NCBI RefSeq assembly: GCF_004193775.1
Contig: NC_041005.1
Location: forward strand, 6,202,501 to 6,266,500
DNA length: 64,000 nucleotides
Direction: 5' to 3'
From: Glycine soja
Taxonomy: Eukaryota > Streptophyta > Magnoliopsida > Fabales > Fabaceae
In this document: in pieces, positions 10,750 through 22,800 of the stretch
Layout: each line of letters starts with the position of its first letter
Position numbering within the stretch: position 1 is the first letter of the stretch
The notes under the pieces: generated by a model
What the model saw: the letters and a program-made list of their open reading frames with translations, nothing else
Database searches by the model: none
Told to the model about the DNA's origin: nothing
Made by a program: the position numbers and the translations under genes

Positions 10750-13001
10750 AACTTGGTGAGTAACATTTTGTCTACATTTTTTATTTCAACTTTCAAATTA
10801 GAAAATTGTGTCTTTTTTATGCCTAGTTGAAGTGATATTTTCACTATAGTTATCTATCTTGTGACTTATGTTATTTGTTTCTTCTACGTCATGTTAACAT
10901 GGAATAGAGAGGAGTTGCGGTCTTATCAAGCAAGAAAAAAAGTTGATACTTCTGAAATTGTTTGATTATGTTGTTTGTTTTTTACCCTTTAATTTGTAAA
11001 ATAGTTCGTGAATGATTGAGTATTATCAGTGAAGTGATATCAATGTGGATGATATACGAGTTTAGGTCTTGATATGGATTGAAGTATTTTCTTCTCTTAG
11101 ACCAATAAAATTAATATCAATATTTGAATTTTGTATGAGATGACTGTTCTTAAATTAAGTAATTATTTAATTTCAATACTTTTTTTAAAGTATCGCGAGA
11201 CTAGGTAATTGAATTTTTTTAACAAGGAACTATATATCATTCTCTTTAATTTTGCAGTATTGTTTAATCCAAATTTTTGTGTGTGTTAATATAAGAATAT
11301 TGTATAAGATTCAAAATTGTTTAGCATTAAAATTATTAAATATTAAAAAAATTGATTATTAAATATTATCTAGCATTAAATTTATTTTGAATATTTAACT
11401 ATTTAAAAAATGAATAATATTTTTTTTATTCAATATTAACATTTTAATTTTTAAATAAATATTTAAAAATAAAAATTTGAATTTAATTAAAATTGAATTA
11501 CTTTATCCAAACAAAAAAATTAAAATACAAAAAATTAAATTGTTTCATTCAAATAAAATATTTATAAAATAAAAGAAATTTAAATCAAAACAATTAAAAT
11601 GTTGTGTATTTAAATTTCTTATTTTAAATCCTTCAGTTAAACATAGGGTCATTGTCCTTTTTGTTATTGTATGAAGTTGGTGACCACTTTAATCTGAACA
11701 TTGATAGTATATTCATCCTTGACTTGAAGTATGAGGTAGGGTGGCTAGGGTGGCCAGACACTAGTATTCTGAGCTCTTTTGTCTTATTCCCCTTAATGAA
11801 CTTATTAATTTTCTAAGTCTTTGAGCAATATTTGAATTGAAGGAATCAGAATGAGAGGAAGAGACACTCAACATGAAAACCCGTGTGATCTTGATGTAAC
11901 TGGTGTGACAACTTACGAAAGTTATATTTAGGTCATTTAATGCATCTGCGAGAAGTTAAGGGACCAACATTACAAAATTGACAGTTTAATGTTTATTATA
12001 CTTCAAGTTTCTGTTTCTGTCATGCTTGTCATTAACTACCATTTAGTATGGTATACTTTACTGTAGAACAAACAAACAATGAATTACTTCTTTTCCTTTT
12101 ACATATAGCCGCAGTTGTGATGTATTGGAATGACTCTAAAGAAAGAATGCTTTCATGCCACTTAAAAATATTTTTTTCCTCCCCCGTTTATTATCCAAGT
12201 AATTCAGGGTTCACGTGGATAGATTTTTAAATAAATGTATGATATTTTTTAAAAAATAACTTTTTTAAAATATTAAAACTATTTTATGATAAAAAAATAG
12301 ATTATATATTATGGTCCAATCACAAATTATCATTCATGATAGATTTGTTAAACTATTTTATACGATGAATGTATCATTCTTATATCTTTAAACAATATAT
12401 GTTAAATTTGGGAAATATCCCTTTTTATGGTTTGATTTTTTTGAAGTACTTTCAAACCTCTAAACAAAAAAGAAAAATAAATGTTTTTTTAGTTCTTCAA
12501 CACAAAATTAAAAGAAAAAAAAACTCGTCCAAACATATTAAAATATAGTAAACTTTAAAAGTATTTTTTAAATCTAAAACCATATTCAAAACAAGTACAC
12601 AGCCTTTGTTCAGTTCAGAGAAGAAAAATGAAAAAAGATAGAAGAGAAGAAAAAATGAAAGTAGATTTTTAGATTATTTAAATTAATAAAAATAAAAAGG
12701 AAAAGATAAAGAAATGTCAAGTACCTCTAGCATGTATAATTGGATTGGAAGGAATGCAAGAAGAAAATTTAATCATATTAATCGTTGATTTAAACTGGTA
12801 CAATGTAAAATAATATAATTAGAAGAAAGGATGGTCTTATTTTGTTTATTAGAAAAGACTCCCCTTCTCTTCCGGTATTTTTTTTCTAAATTGAGAGGGA
12901 TCTTGTCTCGTGCCCTCATGCTCTTTGTCTACTCTTTAATATACGAGAGTACAATTACAATCGGACCCACTTAAACTATTATCTCATTGAGTAAACATTA
13001 A
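10750..13001. other. AT-rich intergenic DNA, nothing recognised
   Basis: Long AT-rich stretch with many short A/T runs and no frame that resembles a known protein. No RNA gene or well bounded repeat could be supported. Confidence 0.5.
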
Positions 13002-13556
13002 ATTATTTATTTGGTTCTTATAATTTTATTATTTATATTTTTTAATTTTTATAATTTGAAAATAGTTTTTTTAGTATATATAATTTATATTTAAATTATC
13101 TTTTAATCCTTATAATTTAAAAGTGATTCTTTCAGTTTTTGTATTTTAATTTTTTTTAGTTCCTATAATTTAAAAAGTAATATTTTTAATCCTATAATTT
13201 ATATTTTAATTATCTTTTATTTCTTATTACAAAAAAATATATAAAAATAATTAGTTACAAATTAGTTATAAATTATTAATTATTTTTATTATAAATTATC
13301 TTGTGATAAATTAGTTATAAATTACTTGTTAATATTTTTTTAATTAATTATAATTGATAATATTACTCATATTTTGATGATAAGTATTAAAAATGAAATA
13401 AAATATAAAACATATGAATTAAAAATAACACTTTTAAGTTATATAGATTAAAAGATAATTAAAATGTAAATGATAAGGACTAAAATAATTATTCTCAAAC
13501 TACATAAACTAAAAAAGAATACAAATCGTGAAATTATAAGAACTAAATGAGTAATC
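13002..13556. mobile_element. Foldback MITE-like element
   Basis: The left arm (from about 13,002; 'ggttcttataatttt', then 'attatcttttaatccttat' near 13,095) is the imperfect reverse complement of the right arm (ending about 13,556; 'aaattataagaactaaatga', preceded by 'ttaaaagataattaaaatg' near 13,450). The arms are over 150 bp each and the interior is AT-rich without coding content, as in non-autonomous foldback elements. Target duplication not identified. Confidence 0.55.
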
Positions 13557-13612
13557 TTGAATATAAAATTGTGTTGTGAATCTTGAGTATAAAATTGTGT
13601 TGTGAATGCAAT
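13553..13612 (+). repeat. Tandem duplication of a 24-bp unit
   Basis: The unit cttgaatataaaattgtgtt is followed at once by a second copy differing by one base (a to g). It lies at the outer edge of the foldback element and may be a replication-slippage product. Confidence 0.6.
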
Positions 13613-13734
13613 AATTAAACAAGCATGATTATTATTTAAATTCAGAACATGGAATATATGGCTAATGGCTGTACAAAAGTAGCGTTTACTCCCTTCCCTT
13701 GGAAGTGATTCGGCTCCATGACAGATGCACACAC

Positions 13735-14221
13735 CAACACGCCCTTTGAGTAATTGAGTCTATGGTTCATACTCTTTGGGATTGTCAATATGCTGCTAAC
13801 TTGTGATGTAATATGCTGCTAACTTATGATGTTGTCTTCCCTTGCTCCATCCATTCAAAGCTTCTAGACCTAGGATCTTCACAAATGGTTACATACTTAT
13901 TAACTTTTTTATTTCTTTATAACCATCATTTGGTTTCTCGATAAAACTCCAAATTATCCTTACAAATTTCAACTCTTTAGCTAGTTATATAACTAACCTT
14001 CAATTTGGATTTAATCATACTTAAATCTCATCGTTGTTCTTTAAGGATGCATTAGTTAGTAGACATGCTTTGACTGATCATTGGCACGTCTCTTTCTACT
14101 TTGTTCTTGAGCACTTGTGGAAGAGAATAAAATAGTTGGAAACTATAGACATCATGTTGCGTCAAAGCTTGAAAGGGTTCTTCACCTTAGGATATATATA
14201 ATTCGTGTCCTCCAGGAGGAG
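13735..14221 (+). pseudogene. LINE zinc-binding (zf-RVT) fragment, decayed
   Basis: A frame at about 13,751 reads IESMVHTLWDCQYAANL before a stop. The pattern E-[ST]-x-x-H-x-L-x-D-C is the middle of the zf-RVT zinc-binding domain found between reverse transcriptase and RNase H in plant LINEs. The rest of the stretch shows short protein-like bits in several frames with many stops. A 23-bp tandem duplication (tatgctgctaactt...) lies at 13,789-13,834. Confidence 0.35.
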
Positions 14222-14952
14222 TCCCATGCTCTTGGTTATGTTAGCAAGAGCCCTCGAGATTGTATTTTAATTTAGAAGGAAAATAAATATGAAGAAGATG
14301 CACAGTCTTGAATTAAATAACAAAATAACAGTAGTAAATTAAATTTAATTGACAGCACATGAATAATGCATTATAACATACAATAAGCACAAGAAAAAAT
14401 TAAAATTAAGGGAAAGAATTAAATAGCCTGGGTTGAAGCGCGTAAACGCTATCCTTAGAGAGAAAACGCCCCACTGCACGGGTAAGAAAATTTGATTGCG
14501 CTCCTCTCCCAAGATACGACAACCCGTTGGTTCCGATCGTGTGCAGCGAAAGGATCCCCAAACCTTATGAACACCAATGCTCTTACTCTCAAGAAATAAA
14601 TTATTTTATAAGAAAAGGAATAGAAAACTTTGGGAGAAAGGGATGAGACTGTAGCTGTAGCTCTGTCATCTTTGTAGAAAGGAGGAAAGAGAATATATAG
14701 ACATTTTGCAACAACAAAATATGACCGTTAGAAATATGACCGTTGGAAAACCAACCTACAGTTGTCACAACAAATATAACAAACTAGTTTGACTCATTAA
14801 AACAAAATCTTAAGAAAATCTAAAATAAATATTTTATTTTATAAAATAGAATTAATATATTTATAAATTTTAAATTAAAACACAAATATTTATCAACATC
14901 CCATGCTCTTGGTTATGTTAGCAAGAGCCCTCGAGATGTATTTTAATTTAGA
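14222..14952 (-). mobile_element. 622-bp LTR-like insertion between 55-bp direct repeats
   Basis: The same 54-55 bp, starting tcccatgctcttggttatgt and ending tttaga, occurs at 14,222-14,276 and 14,899-14,952 with only one base missing in the second copy. The 622 bp between looks like LTR sequence read on the minus strand: it begins TGTTGATAAATATTTGTG at 14,898, has a TATA-like tctatatattc followed by a transcribed-looking GC richer part, and ends in AT-rich sequence. The direct repeat is far longer than the 4-6 bp made by an LTR integrase, so the insertion route is unclear (repair insertion is an alternative). Confidence 0.5.
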
Positions 14953-16640
14953 TTGGATTTGGATAACAAGTCTTACAAGTCCAATATTGATGCTTAATCT
15001 ATATGTTTACAAGTCCAACATTTTAAAAGAAAAAAAAATCATTTTAAAATATTATATCTTTTAATATGTAAAAATCAATAATCATTTCAGGAGTTTATAA
15101 TAACTCACTCATGATAACGTTGGATTGAATAGTATCAAATTTACGTACGAAAACCGTCAACAACTAATAGTATAATACCATGTTTTCTGTAAAATCCAAC
15201 TATTCTTATAAATTTATAATTAAATACATGACCAATAATATAATATGATGTTCCTTCATAACATTTTGTCCGAAAATGCTTTCATGTATGTTATTAAGCA
15301 ATTTTCATAATATTCTTTTATTGCTTTTTCTCCTTTGAGTCCTTTCAAATTGAAGGATTATTTATTCTTCCTTTTTTTAGACGATTATTTATTCTTCATT
15401 CTTCTCTGCTCCTCTTATCCTTTCTTTTCAACCCTAATAATTAACTCAATTTCATACATTGTTATGTGTTTGAAGACTTTTTTGTTTAATTATCACCGTA
15501 ACTCACAAGTCAATCATTCTATAGATAAGGAGTCAAAAACCAAGAAAGTAATTGAATACGAAAACAAGGATAGAAAGAAACAGGGGCTGGGTGGCTTTCT
15601 ATATGAACCAACATTAAACAAAGGTGTGGCCGTTGGTTCAAATTTTTAACATAAGTATAAATCATTTAACGTTTTTATAGTACGTTATTCTTTTTGTCTA
15701 GAATTATAAATTATAAATTTTTATGTAAGAAAAACAATTTGAAATTAATAGACACACACTTTTTATCAATCGATCTAAAATCAACTTTACTTATGAGCTC
15801 TAATAAAATTATTATAAAAATTAATAAATTTAAGAAGGATAGAATTTTATTGGATAAAAGTGTAAACAACATTTACATTAAACTATTTTCTCACAAGCGG
15901 CCTTAAAAAATGCATTTTAAACGTGATAAAACTAACTTTATGACTGATTTTTTTTTGTTATATAGTAATATACTCTTAAACTGTAAATTATTATATATAT
16001 ATATATATATATATATATTCTCGTTTAGACGTTTATTTCATATATTATTCTCACAATTAATTCAAAAAATTATTTCAACTATTTAAAACTATCTTTTTTA
16101 TTCATGTATTTGATTTTTTTAACTTTCTATCCTTCTAGTTTACTTTTTTTTAATTTCTATTTCTAAAAGAAATTATCAATAAATAAAAATGTTGCACATG
16201 TTTGTAACAACTTAAATATTCATAGAGAGAATTTTATTACCTACAATAATTATATCTGATTTGAGTAAATTTTTCTAAAGAATATATATGATTCCTTGAA
16301 AACAAAAAGTTAAAAATAACCTTACATTAATAATTAAATGACTTCTTATAAATCTAAAATATAATGTATATATTTAATGATATTTATTTATTATTAAATT
16401 TAATTATATTATAATGTATATTAAAAATATTTTTAAAATTTTAAATTTAAGTTTAATTATATAAAAGTAAAACCTGATTCTCTTAGCGACAATTTTTTCT
16501 GATTATAATTCTCTTGAAAAAAGCTGTAACACACACAAATTTATTCCCGAAAGATACCTTTGGACTTTAGTCTCAGGAAAAAAAATTAAAGACCCTACAC
16601 GAGCATATGCTTTTTGTTATTTAAATAACAAAGGGGGAGA
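14953..16640. other. AT-rich intergenic DNA upstream of KAKU4
   Basis: No convincing gene. A 104-codon frame at 15,335-15,649 (+) is Phe/Leu-rich AT sequence without recognisable motifs. The region includes a TA microsatellite at 15,992-16,018. Confidence 0.5.
15992..16018. repeat. TA dinucleotide microsatellite
   Basis: Uninterrupted TA repeats of about 13 units in an AT-rich intergenic region. Confidence 0.9.
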
Positions 16641-16882
16641 GGCAACATTTTTCCTGGCCCACAACACAGCACACACTGACGATAAAAACAAACATTAAAA
16701 GAAAAAAGAAAAAAGAAAAAACGCAATAAACCGAAGATAACCGCTACAACAATCAAACTCGGCGTCTGTTTCCGGGAAGAGAGGTTTTGGAATAAGAAGA
16801 GAAGAGAAGAGTGAAGTGGTGTTTGGAACTGAAAATTTGAACTCTCTCTTTAACGAAACAAAAGCACTTTCCACGTGCTTCG
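16641..16882 (+). promoter_or_regulatory. Probable 5' leader and proximal promoter of the KAKU4-like gene
   Basis: Base composition turns less AT-rich and purine-rich (gaagagaagagaagagtg near 16,797-16,815), as in plant 5' leaders. A CACGTG G-box lies at about 16,873, only about 10 bases before the start codon. No clear TATA box was identified, so the transcription start is not placed. Confidence 0.4.
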
Positions 16883-19800
16883 ATGGCTTCCGTTCCCGGA
16901 TCTCGATCCGGCGGCAAAATCGTCCGAACGCGCCGGAGCGCCGCCGCGAGGAGCCACACCCCCTACGACCGACCCGCTCCTCCGCCGGAGCCTCCGAGCC
17001 CTAATTGGCTCTCGCGTTTCGTTATCTCTCCCTCGCGTTTCATTGCTTCTGGCGCCGGAAAAATCTTCTCCTCTGTTTTGGATCTCGACAATTCTCCTTC
17101 TGATTCTTCCTCTGCTACTTGTTCTCTCTCCTCTTCGGCTAACGATTCCGATGCTGGTAATGACTCTAATTTAATGCATACGCACTTTTCTTACCGTTAT
17201 ACTGCTGTACTTGAACTACTAGGGTTTCTGTACTTTTTGGTTTTAATTTCGTTAATACAGGGATTTTGTTTTATGTTGAGTATGTGGAGTGGAGTAACAG
17301 AGCTTGTGTATGCTGCCTTTATTTTATTTTGACTTTAGTTGATCTAGGTTTGGTAGATCTAGTAGTCAAGGTAGGTGGTGCTTCGTAATTAAAGTGCTTG
17401 ATTGGGTTTGAAAAATAGACGAAGTTGGGTGAATCTGTTATGTGTTTTAAATTTAGCTTTGAGTATGGGTCATGGTCGTGCTTTGTTGAAAAAACAAAAT
17501 ATGTATGTCTTTTGGTTTTGGGCTGTTGCTATAGCTGTCCCCTACTAAAAGATGTGCTTGGTGTTTAATTTTGCAGAGGAAGTTGGTACTTTCGATGATG
17601 AAAATGATAACCCTTCTGAAGGTGATGTGGCGTTGAGCAAGGTAGTTGAATCTCTGTTATGTTGTGCTTGGTTTAGGGCTTTTTTTTTTGTTTATTCTAG
17701 AAAGTAGTTATTTTCAATAGGTTTTGTTGGTTTGTAATGCATACGCATAAATTATGAATGTCAGTTTTCCTTGGTGGGAAATTGATTTGCTTTTACTTAC
17801 TATGCATGCAATGCATGTTGATGCATGCCCTCACATGTAGGTTGCAGAGACATGGCATTGTTCTTAATATTTTCTCTCAGGCAACTTGTTCCACTAACTT
17901 ATGGGCCTTTGGTAATTTTAGAAGACTTCATCCCTAGTCCTTCCTCTTAGACAACTTATTTGTTCCACAAACTTATGAGTTTTTGGTAACTTTCTGAAGC
18001 ATTAATCATTTTTAAAAATGCCTGGGCTTTTGACAGCACTGTAGATTATGTTTTCATTCAGTTACAGTTTTGATCGATAGTTTCTTGTCTTCATGAGTCC
18101 CCTTGTTTCGTCTAATAGCATTACACATTTTTATTGATATCTGTGATGAAAGGATGGGACTTCGAAACTGATCAATTTTTCTGTGAAGGGGCTCCAGCCT
18201 TTTGTCAGGAATAGCAAAAACAAGCATATGATTGAGCAACTACTTATGAAGGAGTCATTCTCAAGGTACTGAAGAATTTATATTAGTTACAAGTTTAAAA
18301 TGTGGATATTTCCTTTGCTGTTTCTTACTTTTTACACCCTTGCGTTAGCATATGATAATTTGTTGAAAGTTCTAGATATTCTTTTGTCAACAATGTAATT
18401 TCCTGTAGTTAAATAAAAACACACTATATGATTATTTATGCATCCTGGTTTTAGGGCCATCTATTATTTTTCATAGGGTTGAATTTAAAATTATCAGTAA
18501 TTTTAGCCTCTAATATAATTCTATTACCTAGTTATCTACTTGTATACCATGATTACCATCCAGAATCCCTGATGCTAGTTGTCAAATCATAGAAGACAAT
18601 TCTGAATTTTTAAATTTACAAAAGACTCAGCATTGTTTGACTTAAAATTTTCCTCCAATTATGTACAGTCTTGATGATTTTAACTTGCCTAAATTTTGGA
18701 ACTTTTAAAAAATAAGCATTAACCCAGGCCAGACAAAGAACATAATCATATACAGGGTGCTATGCTGCATATATCAGTGATGGATTTTACTCCTCTAACA
18801 TGAGGCATACACTTTAGAAGGTGAAGTGCAAAGTAATAACTGATTCAATAAAGGGTTGATATTGTGATAGAATACATACACGTGTATAACAAATTATAAA
18901 GTTGTTAAAATCTCAACTGTTTTTTTTTTCTTTCAATCAACAGATATACGACACTTTACCTTATAAATTGCACTCATTATGTTAGAATAGCCAAATACAT
19001 CAATGCTTTGAACTAAAATTTGTGGATCTTGAGCTATATGTGTTATATAAACTTTAGAGAGTGGAACTGCATTTATGCATACATAAACTGTTTCCTCTAG
19101 TTGTTCGGAATAAGATTCTAATAGTGTAATTTTTGATCAGGGAAGAATGTGACCGGTTAATAAAAATAATAAGATCAAGAGTGGTAGATCCTGCAAATGA
19201 TGATGATGGGGATAAGAGGCCAACGGATATGTCCAACAAGATTCTTGGAAGTGGTATTCTCTACACACTAAGCTCTGTTTTAACATATTACTGTTTCGTG
19301 ACCATGGATTTTAATTATTTCTTAGATACAGATTCACCTGAGCTCCATGATGTTGCCATTATGGAGGCAAAGAAATGGCTGCAGGAAAAGAAGTCAGCAT
19401 TAGATACAAATACAGATATAGGTTATGGAAGTCTTAGTTTGAACTTGGTTGCATTACCACAAGTTAGTAACTCTGTCTCTTAGTTTGTGGAGAAACATAT
19501 ATTCATGTTTCATCATTGTACATGTTATCTCCTTCCCCTTTTTAAACATACATTATGTCATGGTTTTCACATTAATGGTTTGTTTTTACCTGTATACCTG
19601 GCTGATACACAGGATCCCAAAGATGAAGGATCACCAGTGGATGTGGCCAAGTCGTATATGTGCACACGCCCTCCATGGGCATCACCTTCTATAGACCATA
19701 CTAAACCTCAAACACCATCTGGAATTCAGCTATTCAAAGAAGAAACACCATATCTATTTGGCAACAATTCTATGCCATCCTCCAAGGTGCCATTTAATGT

Positions 19801-22800
19801 GTTATTTGTTTTTGGAAATCACATATATATCTTATTGGTTTTTTTTACTAGCTAATTTTGTTTTCAAACTGAGATTTTTACCTATATGTCAATTACTTTG
19901 GAAATTATATTTAGAAAATTGGGTCCTACATTTTGAGCAGATATTGCTGGCACAAGGCATAGTTAAACCAGAAAATTTATTATTACTAAATTTCATGAAC
20001 TTAAAATTTTGAAAACTAATACAGTTGTTGTAATACAAAGTAAATTATGTGATGTACCTTGATTATTTTCACCAAAGGATTTATGTTTTCCTTTTTCACC
20101 AGTTAGTTGCCTTAATTATTTTATATGGTAATACAAAGTAAATTATGTGATGTACCTTGATAGAATTTTTAATGTTCTGGAATGTCATTTGTCACGGAAT
20201 ATACATGAATTGCTTCTATCAATCATGGCTGGGTTGTCATTTGGGTTGATCGAGTTACAGTATTCAGATGTTGTGTTGATGGATTGTTTTATTTGGGCTG
20301 ATACTGCAATGCAGTTGAAAAGGGATTCTGCTGCTACTGGTTCATGGAGTATTCAGGATGAAATACGAAGAGTAAGATCCAGGGCAACAGAGGAATTGCT
20401 TAGATCACTTCCATCCTCAAAAATTGACTGGTCTGCATTTGCCATGGAGAATAAAAATAATGTAAACTCTTCAGCTATTGAAAATATTGGAGCTAGTTTG
20501 GGAGAGAGAGTACATAATTCAACAAATTTAGTTGATGCATCTGTGAACTTGGCCAGAGGCTTAGGTTCTCAGGTCTCTCCAGGTATGATTCTACTGCTTT
20601 AGGAGGCCTGTTGGTTTATTCTGATAATAAATTGTTTTATTGGTAAAACATATTTATTCCTTAAAACTTGTAGAGCCTCTCAGTGATTTTCTCAATTAAC
20701 TTCATTTCCCTTCTTCAGATTTGGAGAGTAAACTGGATGAATTCCAACCTGAGTCTGTGCTGTCTAATCCAGTTAACACTAATTTTGAACAGAATCAGGT
20801 GTGCATCTGAACTGAAGTTTATATAATAAGCCCCCTTGTAATACATTCAAGGATTTTTAAAGATCAACTCTATTTCATGTCTAACACGATTCTCTTTTCT
20901 TTTTTCTAAGGGCTCTGTTGCTGTTCAGCAGACCAGAGGTAACACAACTGCTGACTATGATAATATACCTAATTTGTTGATCAAATATGTTTTAGAAACA
21001 AAACCATTTGTTAATTATCAATGCTTTTGCTTTTGAGATATTCTGGAGAATTATAATTGGCCAATTTGACAGACATTATTCGCTAATTGTTATTATTTGA
21101 GCAGAGAAGTATGATTTAACTACTTACAAGTATAAATCCATTGTTCTTTGTGTTAATGCAGCTTGACTAGCTGATAAAGTTCTTTTTTCATGTATTGTAA
21201 AATAGTTTTATCCCACCATCTCTCAGTAGAAGTTTTACAGTTTTACTTTGCTTATGAAAATCCATGCCACATAGGTACAGAAGATGGCAGCAGAGAAATA
21301 ACTACTTCAGGACTAAGAGATGGGTCCTCGGATGATATGCACAGGTTAGAGTATTTCTATCATGTTGCCATTTCTTTTCAATAAAGTTGTGCTGGTATAT
21401 TTCGCCAGGTTAAGTGTTTTCTCATTTACTCTCTGGCATTACCTTATTCTCCCTTGTCACCCCAACTTTATCTTATACAATGAATTTAAGGTCCTTAATT
21501 CTCTCTAGTTTGATCTGTTGATCACCTTTTTGACACTTTCTTTTGGCTGATTTTTGGAATTTTTAACTTTCCTATATTGCAAAAAAAGTTCCCTGTATTT
21601 GATTATTGTCATTGCTCTTGGGTGACCACCAGAAAAATTTTGCAACTCTTGAACCCATGATGTGCAAGACTGACAACAGTTAGAAAGTATGTTGAGTTTA
21701 ATCCTGTCAATGTCTATGATTACCAAGTGTCCCATGTACAGAGATATGGTCAGGCTTTTTGTATGAATTCTGGCCCTTCGTATTATTTGTTTTCTAATTT
21801 TAGCATTTTTCTGAATGTAACAGGGATGGCAGTCTGGTTAAAGTCAATGGCATCAGTGACACAAATGGGTCTGGTCATCAGCTAGACTCAGTTGAAGAAA
21901 CTAGAGATGGTATGAATCAGTTCCTTTGGCTGCCTTATGATTAGAAAACATGCTCGGTTGACCGTTGATGTAATGTGCTATTTGCAACTTATATAGTTAC
22001 AGTTGTTAATGATGCTATTCAGAGATACTATAGCATTTAGCTGTGCACCATGGGCAATTGCACAATGCTAAAATGTGCAATTCTTATGGCTTTCTGTGTT
22101 GAATTTGGCTGAAAATTGAGTAAACACAACCCCATATCTCCCATAAGCTAGGGGACTATCTGACTATTGTAGGCCTTTGACACCCCCCAGTGCATTTGGA
22201 TTGCTGGTGGAGGCTTGTTGTCCTCCATTCAGGTGAAAATAATTCATTCAATGTTTTGTTGCAATGTGCAATGCATGCAGAGAAGTTTCAGCCTTTTTTA
22301 TTTCTGCACTTTGGGATTCACAACTTATGTTTGGTCAAAACAGAAAAGCCTCCCAATAGTGTAAGATTGCTTGATTGTGAGGCCTCGCTGCCCCTTCTTG
22401 CAGTTTTGTGGCCCAAATCATCTCACTTGGGGTTTCGTAGGGACAGGAGATATTTATTATGATAGATAGAATACCAATTGATAAAAGTAATAAAATATAA
22501 TATTGAACACTGAAATCGCACAATATAGCAATACACTTGCTGTCCCTGAGACAAAAGTCTCCTATTACTCAAATACAACTATACACTTGTCCCAGAGACA
22601 AATGTCTCCTACAGAGTTTTCTCTGTCCACAACTGATATAACTGTCCCTGACTCTCAGTTTCCATCATATTAGATATTACTTTTAGAAATAATTTTCTTG
22701 TGTTTTTATGCAGCAGGAGTTGTTTGTGTGTATGTGTGTATATTACTGGTATTGCACCAAATAGTCCAACAATAGTTCTTTTAAATTCCAGGCATTACCA

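Noticed and set aside
13448..13732. 94-codon minus-strand frame
   Set aside because: Most of it is the right arm of a foldback MITE; hydrophobic residues come from AT-rich sequence.
19449..19855. Overlapping plus-strand frames across KAKU4 introns 5 and 6
   Set aside because: They read through introns; the exon 6 part is used in its proper frame in the KAKU4 model.
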